From an uncultured Paracoccaceae bacterium (GTDB lineage Bacteria > Pseudomonadota > Alphaproteobacteria > Rhodobacterales > Rhodobacteraceae), in the NCBI GenBank assembly GCA_947492825.1, contig CANLNT010000002.1, positions 814,501 to 878,500 on the forward strand: a DNA stretch of 64,000 nt. The letters run 5' to 3'. The position numbers and the translations under genes were made by a program. Below, one piece after another: positions 33,715 through 41,899 of this stretch. How positions within the stretch are numbered: the stretch's first letter is position 1; every line of letters starts with the position of its first letter. A model generated the notes under the pieces. The model saw only the letters and a list, made by a program, of their open reading frames with translations, ran no database searches and was not told the DNA's origin.

Positions 33715-35727
33715 TCAGACAATCACCAGATCATTGAAGAGCTGCTGCGCCGTCACATTCTCGACGATCAACTGATCGCCATTACCAAAGTTGAACACCA
33801 CGTTGTTGCCAACCTGCTGGGCGTTCTGGAAAGGTTTGTAGTTGCTGGGAAAGCCATCCAATTCGATGGTGTCGACGTTGTCCTGAAAGTCGCGGATGCG
33901 ATCGATGTCGTCACCCCGATCATAGTGGAAGGTATCCGCGCCAGAGCCGCCGCGCATGAAATCATTGCCGCGGCCGCCGAACAGCTTGTCGCTGCCGCCG
34001 CCGCCTTCGATGATGTCGTTGCCAAATCCGCCAAACAACCGGTCGTTGTTGGCCCCGCCATAAAGGGCATCATCGCCGTTACGGCCATACAGGCTGTCGT
34101 TGCCATCATAGCCCTTAAAGATATTGCGGGCATTGTCGCCGTAGTACTTGTCATTGAAATCAGAGCCGTAGAGGTGCTCGATCCCGGTGATCTTGTCGCC
34201 TGCTGCATGGCCACCACCTGCGGTATCGTTGAATAGATCGACCCGCGTGCCAGCGTTACTGGCGGCATAAGACAGGATGTCAAAGCCCGCGCCACCGTCG
34301 TAGGTGTTGGCACCAAAATTCGCCTCGATCCGGTCGTTGCCACCAAGCGTACTGATTTCGTCGCCGCCCCCCCGCCCTTCGATCCGGTCGCTTTTGGCCC
34401 CGCCCTGCAGGATGTTTGCACCGCTGTAGCCATAGAGAAAGTTGTTCTGGGTGGCAGAGCCCACAACATGCGCGACGCTGCTAATGACATCGTCCTCGGC
34501 CCAGCCCGTATTGCGACTGCTGTCATTTAGATCAACCGTCAAACGGCCGCCCGTAGCCTTGATATAGTTGATGATGTCGTCGCCAGATCCACCGTAGAAG
34601 CTGTGTTCACCGTCTTTGTTGGGGCGGAATTGGTCGACCTGATTTCCACCATACATCAGGGCAGAGCCTTCGAGCGCAAAGAAGATGTCACGCCCGCCCT
34701 GACCATACATAGTGTCATTGCCACCCAGGCCGTTGATCTTGTCGTTGCCACCATTTGAGCCGCTGCTGGAAGAGCCGACATCGCCATAGATGACATCGTC
34801 TTGCTTGCCGCCTGTGATGACATCGCGTCCGCCGGCAAAGGCCCCGCTGATGGTGAAGTCATTAACATCGCCATAGATGTAATTGTCGGAATTCCGTGCG
34901 CCGATGATCGTATCGTCACCCCCGATGAAGGTGGTCCCGCCTTCAACAGACTCGGCATCTCCGAAGATATTGACCCGTGTGTTGACCTCGACGTCGCTGG
35001 CATCAATGAAATCGTCACCCCCGATCAGGGTTGCAGTCGAGGTCGCATTTTCCGCGTCACCTATGATGTCGACAATTCCGGTTGCGACCTTGCTGTCATA
35101 GTTGGCGGACCGCATGATGATTTCATCGTCGCCGCCGATCAGAGTAGAACTGCCGCTGACCAGACCCGCATCACCACGGATCAGCCGCGCGGCTGCGTCA
35201 ATTGTGTCATCGCCGCCAAACAGCACACCGGAGCCGGTGACCTGATAGGCGTCACCCATCAGAAATGTGGAGTTGCCAAATTTTCCCTGGATTTCGTCGT
35301 CGTCACCGTAGGTCGTGCCGCTAGACGCGATATAGAGATCACCAAAAACATAGTTCGAGACATCAATGCTGCCGAAGATATCGGTCTCGCCTTCCAGAAG
35401 GCGCTGCCAAATCTGGTTTGTGCTTGGCACGCCAGCGCCCCCGACACCCATCAGGTTCGTTGCAGAGATGTTGATATTGGTGATGTGGATTTCGATGTCA
35501 TCAGGGCTGCCGCCGTCTGGCGCGACCCGGATTTCATTGATGACACCCCCAGTGATCCGGCCGGCTCCATCAACGCTTATGCTGGTACCAAACATCTTGA
35601 CGGTTTCGCCACGGCTGTTGACGAAAAAGTACTTTGTGCTGCTGTCATCGACGTATGAAGAGAAAGCAAAGTAGTTGGTGGTCATGCTTTGGCTTTGGTT
35701 GAAGCCGAAAAATCTGATCTTGCCCAT
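33715..35727 (-). CDS. RTX (hemolysin-type calcium-binding) protein 2
   Basis: 670-residue paralogue of the neighbouring RTX protein with the same four-part layout. Shared N-terminal domain about 20-120 (both have a G-x-GAG-x-P element followed by GET), GGDD blocks every 30-35 residues between about 130 and 350, RTX nonapeptides near 350-375 and 530-600, and a homologous C-terminal secretion domain containing VVFNFGNGDQLIVEN. Start chosen at 35727 because GGAT lies 6-9 bases upstream; ATG 35739 and TTG 35748 are alternatives. Function unknown: surface layer, adhesin or biofilm matrix roles are typical of enzyme-free RTX proteins. Confidence 0.85.
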   Translation of the reverse strand: MGKIRFFGFNQSQSMTTNYFAFSSYVDDSSTKYFFVNSRGETVKMFGTSISVDGAGRITGGVINEIRVAPDGGSPDDIEIHITNINISATNLMGVGGAGVPSTNQIWQRLLEGETDIFGSIDVSNYVFGDLYIASSGTTYGDDDEIQGKFGNSTFLMGDAYQVTGSGVLFGGDDTIDAAARLIRGDAGLVSGSSTLIGGDDEIIMRSANYDSKVATGIVDIIGDAENATSTATLIGGDDFIDASDVEVNTRVNIFGDAESVEGGTTFIGGDDTIIGARNSDNYIYGDVNDFTISGAFAGGRDVITGGKQDDVIYGDVGSSSSGSNGGNDKINGLGGNDTMYGQGGRDIFFALEGSALMYGGNQVDQFRPNKDGEHSFYGGSGDDIINYIKATGGRLTVDLNDSSRNTGWAEDDVISSVAHVVGSATQNNFLYGYSGANILQGGAKSDRIEGRGGGDEISTLGGNDRIEANFGANTYDGGAGFDILSYAASNAGTRVDLFNDTAGGGHAAGDKITGIEHLYGSDFNDKYYGDNARNIFKGYDGNDSLYGRNGDDALYGGANNDRLFGGFGNDIIEGGGGSDKLFGGRGNDFMRGGSGADTFHYDRGDDIDRIRDFQDNVDTIELDGFPSNYKPFQNAQQVGNNVVFNFGNGDQLIVENVTAQQLFNDLVIV

Positions 35728-35817
35728 AACTGATCCCATGCAATGCAATTAACTTAAGTTAACTCTACGGCAGGATACGGGTTTGACAAAGTCTGGAATG
35801 CCAGACCGGGCTGCGAC

Positions 35818-35845
35818 AAAAAAAGCCCGAGCACGAAGCTCGGGC
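35818..35845 (-). terminator. Rho-independent terminator after cenR and its 3' RNA
   Basis: Perfect 8-base GC-rich stem GCCCGAGC / GCTCGGGC with a 5-base loop, followed on the minus strand by seven T. This is the strongest terminator in the window and ends transcripts coming from cenR. Confidence 0.92.
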
Positions 35846-35935
35846 CAGTCCAACAGGGAGGATGGCAGATTAACCCTCTGCCGGGGGTCTTGAACCAACG
35901 CATGAACATGGGAGGATGTTCCATGCGTTGGAATC
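35818..35935 (-). ncRNA. Putative small RNA at the cenR 3' end with two UCCUCCC motifs (CcsR/cuckoo-like)
   Basis: Read on the minus strand from just after the cenR stop: a 15-base-pair hairpin with one bulge (arms starting CCAACGCATG, positions 35895-35932) whose loop is CCTCCC; a 6-base hairpin GGCAGA / TCTGCC (35864-35882); a second CATCCTCCC near 35855-35863; then a strong Rho-independent terminator. Two anti-Shine-Dalgarno UCCUCCC motifs, one in a hairpin loop, before a terminator is the layout of the CcsR/cuckoo family of alphaproteobacterial sRNAs. Whether it is a processed cenR 3'UTR or has its own promoter is not visible. Function inferred only. Confidence 0.6.
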
Positions 35936-35940
35936 TCTAT

Positions 35941-36627
35941 TTACGCCACCAGACGGTACCCGCCGGATTCGGTCACAAGAAGGCGGGCGTTTGACGGATC
36001 TGGTTCAATTTTCTGGCGAAGACGATAAATATGTGTCTCCAGTGTGTGGGTGGTGACACCGGCATTATAGCCCCAAACCTCGTGCAGCAGCACATCGCGG
36101 GCCACCACGCCTTCGGTCGCACGGTAGAGGAATTTGAGGATATTCGTCTCTTTTTCGGTCAGGCGGACCTTCTTTTCATCTTCTGTCACCAGCATCTTTT
36201 GCGCAGGTTTGAAGGTATACGGCCCAAGCTGGAACACCGCGTCTTCGGATTGCTCGTGGGTGCGCAGCTGGCTGCGGATCCGTGCCAGAAGCACAGGGAA
36301 TTTGAAGGGCTTAGAGACATAATCATTGGCACCGGCATCCAGGCCATAGATCGTGTCAGCGTCCGAATCCTGGGCCGTCAGCATCACAATCGGGCATTTC
36401 ACGCCTTGTTTGCGCATCAGGCGGCAAAGTTCACGGCCATCGGTGTCGGGCAGGCCCACGTCGAGGATCATCAGGTCATAAAGCTGTTCTTTGGCCTTCG
36501 TCATCGCCTCTGCGCCGTCGCCGGCTTCAAAGACGTCGAAATCCTCAGTCATCAAGAGCTGTTCCCCCAGCGCCTCGCGCAGGTCCTCGTCATCATCGAC
36601 AAGTAGAATTTTCTTGAGTTGTGCCAT
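35941..36627 (-). CDS. cenR: OmpR-family response regulator CenR
   Basis: DNA-binding response regulator, 228 residues. The receiver domain has the acidic pocket DDDED (11-15), phospho-acceptor Asp56 (LMILDVGLPD) and the Lys in VSKPFKFP; the winged-helix domain ends LETHIYRLRQKIEPDPS...GGYRLV. The sequence closely follows Caulobacter CenR, the essential cell-envelope regulator paired with the histidine kinase CenK; the kinase gene is not in the window. The start at 36627 has AGGAGG upstream; the frame continues to 37158 but that part overlaps ribA antisense and is rejected. The 3' flank carries a putative sRNA and terminator. Confidence 0.92.
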   Translation of the reverse strand: MAQLKKILLVDDDEDLREALGEQLLMTEDFDVFEAGDGAEAMTKAKEQLYDLMILDVGLPDTDGRELCRLMRKQGVKCPIVMLTAQDSDADTIYGLDAGANDYVSKPFKFPVLLARIRSQLRTHEQSEDAVFQLGPYTFKPAQKMLVTEDEKKVRLTEKETNILKFLYRATEGVVARDVLLHEVWGYNAGVTTHTLETHIYRLRQKIEPDPSNARLLVTESGGYRLVA

Positions 36628-36787
36628 TGCGGCCTCCTGTGGTGTCTTGTGAAATGAAATGTGATGCAGACACGTCTGAGGCAAGCTGTGCTGCAAAACT
36701 TTCACACGGACGTGTGATTTGACCGCCAAATGTTTCAATTCCTCACGAAGGCCGCTACCAGATGTCGCAGAAAGGTGCCGCAAACCG
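36628..36787. promoter_or_regulatory. cenR/ribA divergent promoter region with palindrome
   Basis: 160 bases between divergent starts. A perfect 16-base dyad, TCACACG-GA-CGTGTGA, lies at 36702-36717 and is a good operator candidate. No FMN riboswitch fold is apparent in front of ribA. Confidence 0.45.
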
Positions 36788-37861
36788 ATGACATTCGCCC
36801 CCGATGTAACAGAGCTGTTGGCCCGCGCGCGTGCGGATTTGCGCATGGGCGTGCCGGTTGTGGTGTCAGGGCGGGGGGTGGTGCTTGCCGCAGAGACGCT
36901 GGTGGCGGGCCGATTGGATGAGGCGCTGGCGCTGGGTGACGTGGCTTTGGCGGTGACGGATTGGCGTGCGGCGACCCTCAAGGCGCGGGCATATGATGGC
37001 GATCTGGCACGGATCGCGCTGCCCGGCGGTGCGCAATTGGGCTGGGTGCAGGCGCTTGCCGATCCGGCAGATGATCTGGCGAACCCGATGAAGGGGCCGT
37101 TGGAGACCCTGCGGTCGGGTGATGCGACCTTGGCCCGCGCAGCGATTGCCTTGTGCAAATCAGCGCGGCTTTTGCCTGCTGCTGTTGTCGTGCCGCTGGC
37201 TGATCCGACCGGGTTTGCACAGGATCACGCGCTGACCATGGTTGATGCACCGAGCGTTCTTGACCAGGCGATGTCGCCGTTGGAACCCGTGGTCTCTGCC
37301 CGCGTGCCGCTGCGCGCCAGTGAGGCGGGCCGGTTACATATCTATCGGCCCGATGATGGTGGCGAAGAACATTATGCCGTTGAGATTGGCAAGCCTGACA
37401 GGTCCAAGCCCGTTCTGGCGCGGTTGCATTCGGCTTGCTTTACCGGGGATTTGTTGGGGTCGCTGAAATGCGATTGCGGTCCGCAATTGAACGGTGCGCT
37501 GGCACAGATGGGGGAAGAAGGGGCCGGGGTGCTGCTGTATCTCAATCAAGAGGGACGCGGGATCGGGCTTGCCAACAAGATGCGGGCCTATGCGCTGCAG
37601 GATCAGGGGTTCGATACGGTTGAGGCCAATCATCGGTTGGGGTTTGAGGATGACGAGCGGGATTTCCGGATCGGGGCCGAGATTTTGCGCCGCATGGGAT
37701 TCAGCAAGGTGCGGCTGATGACAAATAACCCCGCCAAAATCGCGCGGATGGAGGGGAGTGGCATCGCGGTTGTGGAGCGGGTGCCGCTGCAAGTGGGCGA
37801 GAATGTCCACAACCACACCTATCTGGCGACCAAGGCGGCGAAGTCCGGGCATTTGTTGTGA
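36788..37861 (+). CDS. ribA: GTP cyclohydrolase II
   Basis: First committed step of riboflavin synthesis: opens GTP to the diaminopyrimidine precursor. 357 residues. The C-terminal catalytic domain (about 170-357) has the zinc cysteines 217, 228 and 230 (SACFTGDLLGSLKCDCG) and the LNQEGRGIGLANK active-site segment. The first roughly 165 residues are not the DHBP synthase domain of RibBA; they are the poorly characterised N-terminal region common in alphaproteobacterial RibA. Start chosen at 36788; an upstream in-frame start at 36719 would cover the intergenic palindrome edge and adds an unrelated tail. Confidence 0.93.
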   Translation: MTFAPDVTELLARARADLRMGVPVVVSGRGVVLAAETLVAGRLDEALALGDVALAVTDWRAATLKARAYDGDLARIALPGGAQLGWVQALADPADDLANPMKGPLETLRSGDATLARAAIALCKSARLLPAAVVVPLADPTGFAQDHALTMVDAPSVLDQAMSPLEPVVSARVPLRASEAGRLHIYRPDDGGEEHYAVEIGKPDRSKPVLARLHSACFTGDLLGSLKCDCGPQLNGALAQMGEEGAGVLLYLNQEGRGIGLANKMRAYALQDQGFDTVEANHRLGFEDDERDFRIGAEILRRMGFSKVRLMTNNPAKIARMEGSGIAVVERVPLQVGENVHNHTYLATKAAKSGHLL

Positions 37862-37870
37862 GCGGGGCGG

Positions 37871-37926
37871 CGATTATTCGTCGAATAATCGGGCCTCCGG
37901 CGGGGATATTTTTGGCCAGAAGAAGG
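37871..37926 (+). repeat. Dispersed intergenic element (copy 2), one hairpin plus tail
   Basis: Perfect 10-base stem CGATTATTCG / CGAATAATCG with a 1-base loop (37871-37891), followed at once by GCCTCCGGCGGGG, ATATTTTT and GGCCAGAAGAAGG. The final AAGGA of the tail serves as the likely ribosome-binding site of the next gene. Confidence 0.75.
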
Positions 37927-37933
37927 ATGGACG

Positions 37934-38428
37934 ATGCGCGCCACTGATCTGGTTGTGACACCGACGAGGGTCCGGTTTTGCGGCCGGCGCTTTGCCTGCA
38001 CGGTTGGACGTGGTGGCATTGCCGCCCGCAAGGTCGAAGGTGACGGGGTCACGCCCAAGGGAGTGCACCGGATTGTCGGCATGCTGTATCGACCTGACCG
38101 GATGGCGCAGCCAGCCGATTGGGCGCTGCCGATTGGGTTGCATGATCTGTGGTCAGATGATGTGGCGGATCCCGACTATAACATGATGGTGCGCGCACCA
38201 CATGGGTTCAGCCACGAAGTGTTGCGCCGTGCTGACCCGATGTATGATCTGGTGATCCTGACCGATTGGAACTGGCCCTATGCGGTCAAGGGGCGGGGAT
38301 CAGCGATTTTCATCCATCAATGGCGCGGTCCGGGGCGGCCAACGGCGGGTTGCGTGGCGTTTCGGCGGGATCATCTGCGCTGGATTGCAAGGCGGATAAC
38401 GCATAACACGCGACTTGTTATCGCATAG
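37934..38428 (+). CDS. L,D-transpeptidase family protein (YkuD fold)
   Basis: 164 residues. The YkuD catalytic block is near the C-terminus: [19 protein letters not shown], with catalytic His and Cys in the order H...T-x-GCV. The N-terminal part has the beta-strand pattern of the fold including TPKGVHRI. No signal peptide or membrane anchor is visible, unlike typical periplasmic Ldts, which suggests the single-domain ErfK-type subgroup of uncertain location. Role: peptidoglycan cross-linking or remodelling by family. Its ribosome-binding site lies in the preceding repeat element. Confidence 0.85.
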   Translation: MRATDLVVTPTRVRFCGRRFACTVGRGGIAARKVEGDGVTPKGVHRIVGMLYRPDRMAQPADWALPIGLHDLWSDDVADPDYNMMVRAPHGFSHEVLRRADPMYDLVILTDWNWPYAVKGRGSAIFIHQWRGPGRPTAGCVAFRRDHLRWIARRITHNTRLVIA

Positions 38429-38477
38429 CGCTGGACGTTTGGCCCAGACTTGGGTCAAACGTGACAGGAGCAGACCT

Positions 38478-38981
38478 ATGCAGCACCAAGGCCAATTCAT
38501 GACCCCAGACGACATCGCCCAGCTTCCCTATCGCCCGTGTGTCGGCATTATGCTGGCCAATCCGCGCGGGCATATCTTTGTGGGCCAACGCATGGATCGT
38601 GACACTGATGCCTGGCAAATGCCACAGGGTGGTGTGGACGCAGGCGAAAAGACGCTGGATGCTGCCTTGCGCGAGCTGTGGGAAGAAACAGGAGTGGTTG
38701 AAAAGCTGGTGACGCTTGAAGCGGAAAGTGCTGCGTTGATCGCCTATGATCTGCCACACGAGATCGTGCCGAAGATCTGGAAGGGCAAATATCGTGGGCA
38801 GGAACAGAAGTGGTTCCTGTTTCGCTTCCACGGCACCGACGACCAGATCAATATTGCCACGGCACATCCTGAGTTTTCGCAATGGAAGTGGATGCCCAAG
38901 GATCAGCTGGTCGACAATATCGTGCCGTTCAAGCGCGAAGTTTATGCCCGCGTGTTGGCGGAGTTTGAGGCCAAGCTGTGA
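38478..38981 (+). CDS. rppH: RNA pyrophosphohydrolase
   Basis: Nudix hydrolase of 167 residues that removes pyrophosphate from 5'-triphosphorylated RNA and starts mRNA decay. The Nudix box [10 protein letters not shown]...REL-x-EETG spans 51-72. The N-terminal [11 protein letters not shown] and the C-terminal [21 protein letters not shown] are RppH hallmarks. ATG 38478 has CAGGAG upstream; the longer frame from 38415 has no ribosome-binding site and overlaps the preceding gene. The next gene starts 4 bases before its stop. Confidence 0.94.
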   Translation: MQHQGQFMTPDDIAQLPYRPCVGIMLANPRGHIFVGQRMDRDTDAWQMPQGGVDAGEKTLDAALRELWEETGVVEKLVTLEAESAALIAYDLPHEIVPKIWKGKYRGQEQKWFLFRFHGTDDQINIATAHPEFSQWKWMPKDQLVDNIVPFKREVYARVLAEFEAKL

Positions 38982-39490
38982 GGTGGCTGGCCTGCGTTCT
39001 GGCGCTGGTGGCGAGCGAAGCGGCAGCGCTGTCGTGCATTCGGCCCACGATCGCTGACAGCTTTGCCCGCGCCGAAGAGGTGCCGGAAGATATTTATCTG
39101 CTGAAGGGAACGCTGACCTTTGACGAACGGCTGCTGCCCGAAACAGACATGCTGAACGATGGCTGGAAGCCGTCGCCGATTGCGGCGCAGTTCCGGGGGT
39201 TTGCGCTGAACAGCGTGGGATTTACCACAAGATATGATCGCACGGTGTCGCTGCAGCCCTTGTGTGTTGGTCCCTGGTGTGGCGGAGCTGTGTCGGGCGA
39301 AGTGGCGATCATGTTTGCCAAGGTCGTTGGCCCTGATCTGGTGATCGAGGCCCCCGCTTGCGGCGGGGGCATTTTCTACAATGTCACGCCGCAGATGGAG
39401 CAACAGGCCATTGATTGCATCAACGGTGATTGTTACGCCAGCGACCCTGTCGTGATCTGCTATGAAGATGGGGCCTGCGTCGCCGAGTGA
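38978..39490 (+). CDS. Exported hypothetical protein
   Basis: 170 residues beginning at a GTG that overlaps the rppH stop (GTGA). An N-terminal signal peptide ([18 protein letters not shown], cleavage near 18) is followed by a periplasmic domain with seven to nine cysteines, including pairs LCVGPWC and DCINGDC, suggesting disulfide bonds. I do not recognise a family. It is co-translated with rppH but a functional tie is not evident. The stop lies 6 bases from the convergent rnr stop. Confidence 0.78.
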   Translation: MRWLACVLALVASEAAALSCIRPTIADSFARAEEVPEDIYLLKGTLTFDERLLPETDMLNDGWKPSPIAAQFRGFALNSVGFTTRYDRTVSLQPLCVGPWCGGAVSGEVAIMFAKVVGPDLVIEAPACGGGIFYNVTPQMEQQAIDCINGDCYASDPVVICYEDGACVAE

Positions 39491-39496
39491 TTGGCG

Positions 39497-41737
39497 CTAT
39501 TTCCGGGTGCGTTTGACCTTGCGCGCAGTTTTGGCGGCTTTCTTGCGCGCCGATCCCAGCTTGCGCTTGGGCGGCTTGCCACGGCCACGCGCGGGGCCGC
39601 GCGGCATGGTGGCGCCGTCAAGCGTCAGCAGTTCCACGATCAGGCCGCCAGTCACAGGTGCGGCTTCGGCCAGTTTGACCGTCGCACGCATGCCAAGGGC
39701 GATAACCCGGCCGGTGTCCGCGCCCATCAGCGTTTGGGTGTCGGGGTCATAGTGGAAGTATTCGCCGCCCAACGTGCGGATCGGGATCATCGCGTCGGCA
39801 CCGGTTTCGTCGAGTTTCACGAAGACGCCGAATTTGGCGATGCCCGCGATGCGGCCTGTCAGCTCTGCCCCGATCCGGTCGGCCATAAAGGCGGCGAGGT
39901 AGCGGTCTGTCGTGTCGCGTTCAGCCATCATCGACCGCCGTTCGGTGGCCGAAATCTTTTCGCCGGTGTCACGCAGGTGTTCGATGTCCCAAGGGGACAG
40001 ACCGTCGTCGCCAAAGCCGTGCGCTGCGATCAGCGCGCGGTGCACGATCAGGTCAGCGTAGCGGCGAATGGGCGAGGTGAAATGCGCATAGGCCCGCAGG
40101 GCGAGGCCGAAATGGCCAAAGTTTTCAGGCGTATAATAGGCCTGCGTCATCGACCGCAGGGTCGCCATGTTGATCAGTTCGGCGTGGTCTGTGCCTTCGG
40201 CTTGTGACAGCAGCCGGTTAAGGTGTGCGGTTTTCAGGACCTGCCCTTTGGCCAGTTGCAGGCCCGAGCCGTTGGCAACCTCGCGCAGGGCTTCGAGCTT
40301 TTCGGGTGCCGGTTCTTCGTGGACGCGCAGAAGGTGTGGGGTCTTTTTGGCGATCAGGGTTTCGGCGGCGGCGACGTTGGCAAGGACCATGAATTCTTCG
40401 ATCAGGCGGTGCGCGTCGAGGCGGTCCTTGAAGGCGACGCCGGTGACCTGGCCATCATCTGACAGTTCGATCCGACGTTCGGGCAGGTCGAGTTCCAGTG
40501 GTTGCCGCGCAGCGCGGGCGATCTTCAGGGCCGCATAAGCCGCAAAGAGCGGTTTGAGGACGGTATCCACAAGGGGTGCCGTGGCCGCGTCGGGGTTGCC
40601 GTCAACGGCGTTCTGCGCTTGGGCGTATTCCAGCGAGGCGACAGAGCGGATCATGGCGCGGTGGAAGGTGTGGCCGATTTTGTTGCCGCGCGCGTCGATT
40701 TTCATTTCCACGGCAATCACAGCGCGGTCAACGTTGTCGTGCAGCGAGCAGAGATCGCCGGAGAGGACATCGGGCAGCATCGGCACAACGCGGTCGGGGA
40801 AGTAGGTGGAATTCCCGCGCTTGCGCGCCTCGCGGTCAAGTTCACTGCGGGGGGTCACATAGGCCGCCACATCGGCAATTGCCACCCAGAGGGTGAAGCC
40901 GTCGCCATCGGGTTCGACAAGGCAGGCATCATCCCGGTCGCGGGCATCGGCGGGGTCTATGGTGACAAAGGGTTTGTCGCGCAGATCGGTGCGTTTGCCC
41001 AAAGGGGCAGGGGATTTTGCGTCCGCCTCTGCGATGACGTCGTCGGGGAAGTGGTCGGGGATGCCATGCTGGTGGATGGCGATCAGGCTGACAGCGCGCG
41101 GCGCTGTGGGGTCGCCAAGGCGGGCGATGATCCGGGCGCGGGGCAGGCCCATGCGGCCTTTGGGGCCGGATTGTTCTGCCTCGACCAGTTCGCCGTCTTT
41201 GGAGTCATTTGTGGCACCTGCGGGGACGCTCCATTGCTTATCCGAGCCTTTGTCGATGGGCAGCACGCGGCCACCTTCGGAGCCTGCGCGAAAGACACCG
41301 AGGATGCGCAAAGGGTTGGTGCCGATGCGACGGATCAGGCGGGCGGTATGGGAATAGGGCTCGCCCGTGATTTCGGTGAGGCGGCCAAGGATGCGGTCGC
41401 CCTGACCAAGTGCGGGATCAGAATTGCGCAGGTTGAGCAGGATACGCGGTTCCGGCCCTTTGCCGGACCATTCCAATGGGCGGGCATAAAGATCGCCATC
41501 GGCATCGGGGCCAGTCACCTCGAGCACCGAGACGGGTGGCAGGCTGTCTGGGTCGCGATAGCTGTTGCGGCGTTTTTTGAGGTGACCCTCTGCCTCAAGC
41601 TCTTTGAGCAGTGCCTTGAGGTCGATGCGGGCCGCGCCCTTGATGCCAAAAGCCTTGGCGATGTCGCGTTTGCTGGTTTTGGTAGGGTGGTCGGCGATCC
41701 ATTGCAGGACCTCGGCCTTGGATGGGATTTGTGTCAT
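39497..41737 (-). CDS. rnr: Ribonuclease R
   Basis: Processive 3'-5' exoribonuclease that degrades structured RNA. 746 residues: an N-terminal winged-helix domain (QWIADHPTKTSKRDIAKAFG), cold-shock RNA-binding domains (about 80-230), the RNB catalytic domain with the acidic cluster FVTIDPADARDRDDA, and an S1 domain followed by a basic Lys/Arg-rich tail (about 715-746). ATG 41737 is preceded by AGGTG; a GTG 9 bases upstream is less likely. Confidence 0.95.
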   Translation of the reverse strand: MTQIPSKAEVLQWIADHPTKTSKRDIAKAFGIKGAARIDLKALLKELEAEGHLKKRRNSYRDPDSLPPVSVLEVTGPDADGDLYARPLEWSGKGPEPRILLNLRNSDPALGQGDRILGRLTEITGEPYSHTARLIRRIGTNPLRILGVFRAGSEGGRVLPIDKGSDKQWSVPAGATNDSKDGELVEAEQSGPKGRMGLPRARIIARLGDPTAPRAVSLIAIHQHGIPDHFPDDVIAEADAKSPAPLGKRTDLRDKPFVTIDPADARDRDDACLVEPDGDGFTLWVAIADVAAYVTPRSELDREARKRGNSTYFPDRVVPMLPDVLSGDLCSLHDNVDRAVIAVEMKIDARGNKIGHTFHRAMIRSVASLEYAQAQNAVDGNPDAATAPLVDTVLKPLFAAYAALKIARAARQPLELDLPERRIELSDDGQVTGVAFKDRLDAHRLIEEFMVLANVAAAETLIAKKTPHLLRVHEEPAPEKLEALREVANGSGLQLAKGQVLKTAHLNRLLSQAEGTDHAELINMATLRSMTQAYYTPENFGHFGLALRAYAHFTSPIRRYADLIVHRALIAAHGFGDDGLSPWDIEHLRDTGEKISATERRSMMAERDTTDRYLAAFMADRIGAELTGRIAGIAKFGVFVKLDETGADAMIPIRTLGGEYFHYDPDTQTLMGADTGRVIALGMRATVKLAEAAPVTGGLIVELLTLDGATMPRGPARGRGKPPKRKLGSARKKAAKTARKVKRTRK

Positions 41738-41795
41738 GGGGCGCACCTAACATGGTTGGTGTTGCGCGTCATTTTGTTTGTGGGCGGGCCTGCCT

Positions 41796-41895
41796 GTCGC
41801 CATTTTTGCTCGGACCAATGGCGCAAAAATGACGACCCCCTTTTCGGGGGGTTTCACCCCCCGGACCCCCCAGCATATTTTCATTCAAAAGAAAG
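41796..41895 (+). repeat. Dispersed intergenic element (copy 3), two hairpins plus tail
   Basis: Hairpin 1 has stem CATTTTTGC / GCAAAAATG with outer GTCG/CGAC pairing (41796-41836); hairpin 2 has stem CGGGGGG / CCCCCCG (41845-41863). The tail AGCATATTTTC then TTCAAAAGAAAG follows (41872-41895). The GCCTCCGGCGGG box is degenerate in this copy. It fills the rnr/dapE gap. Confidence 0.7.
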
Positions 41896-41899
41896 CGGG

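Noticed and set aside
31638-35448. Repeated short motifs that resemble a repeat array or CRISPR at first sight
   Set aside because: They are imperfect 27-base units encoding RTX nonapeptides in frame; no identical direct repeats with unique spacers and no cas genes.
36628-36787. FMN riboswitch before ribA
   Set aside because: The leader lacks the conserved RFN elements and multi-branched fold.
36628-37158. N-terminal extension of CenR
   Set aside because: It would lie antisense to ribA and has no receiver-like sequence; ATG 36627 has a good ribosome-binding site and canonical start.
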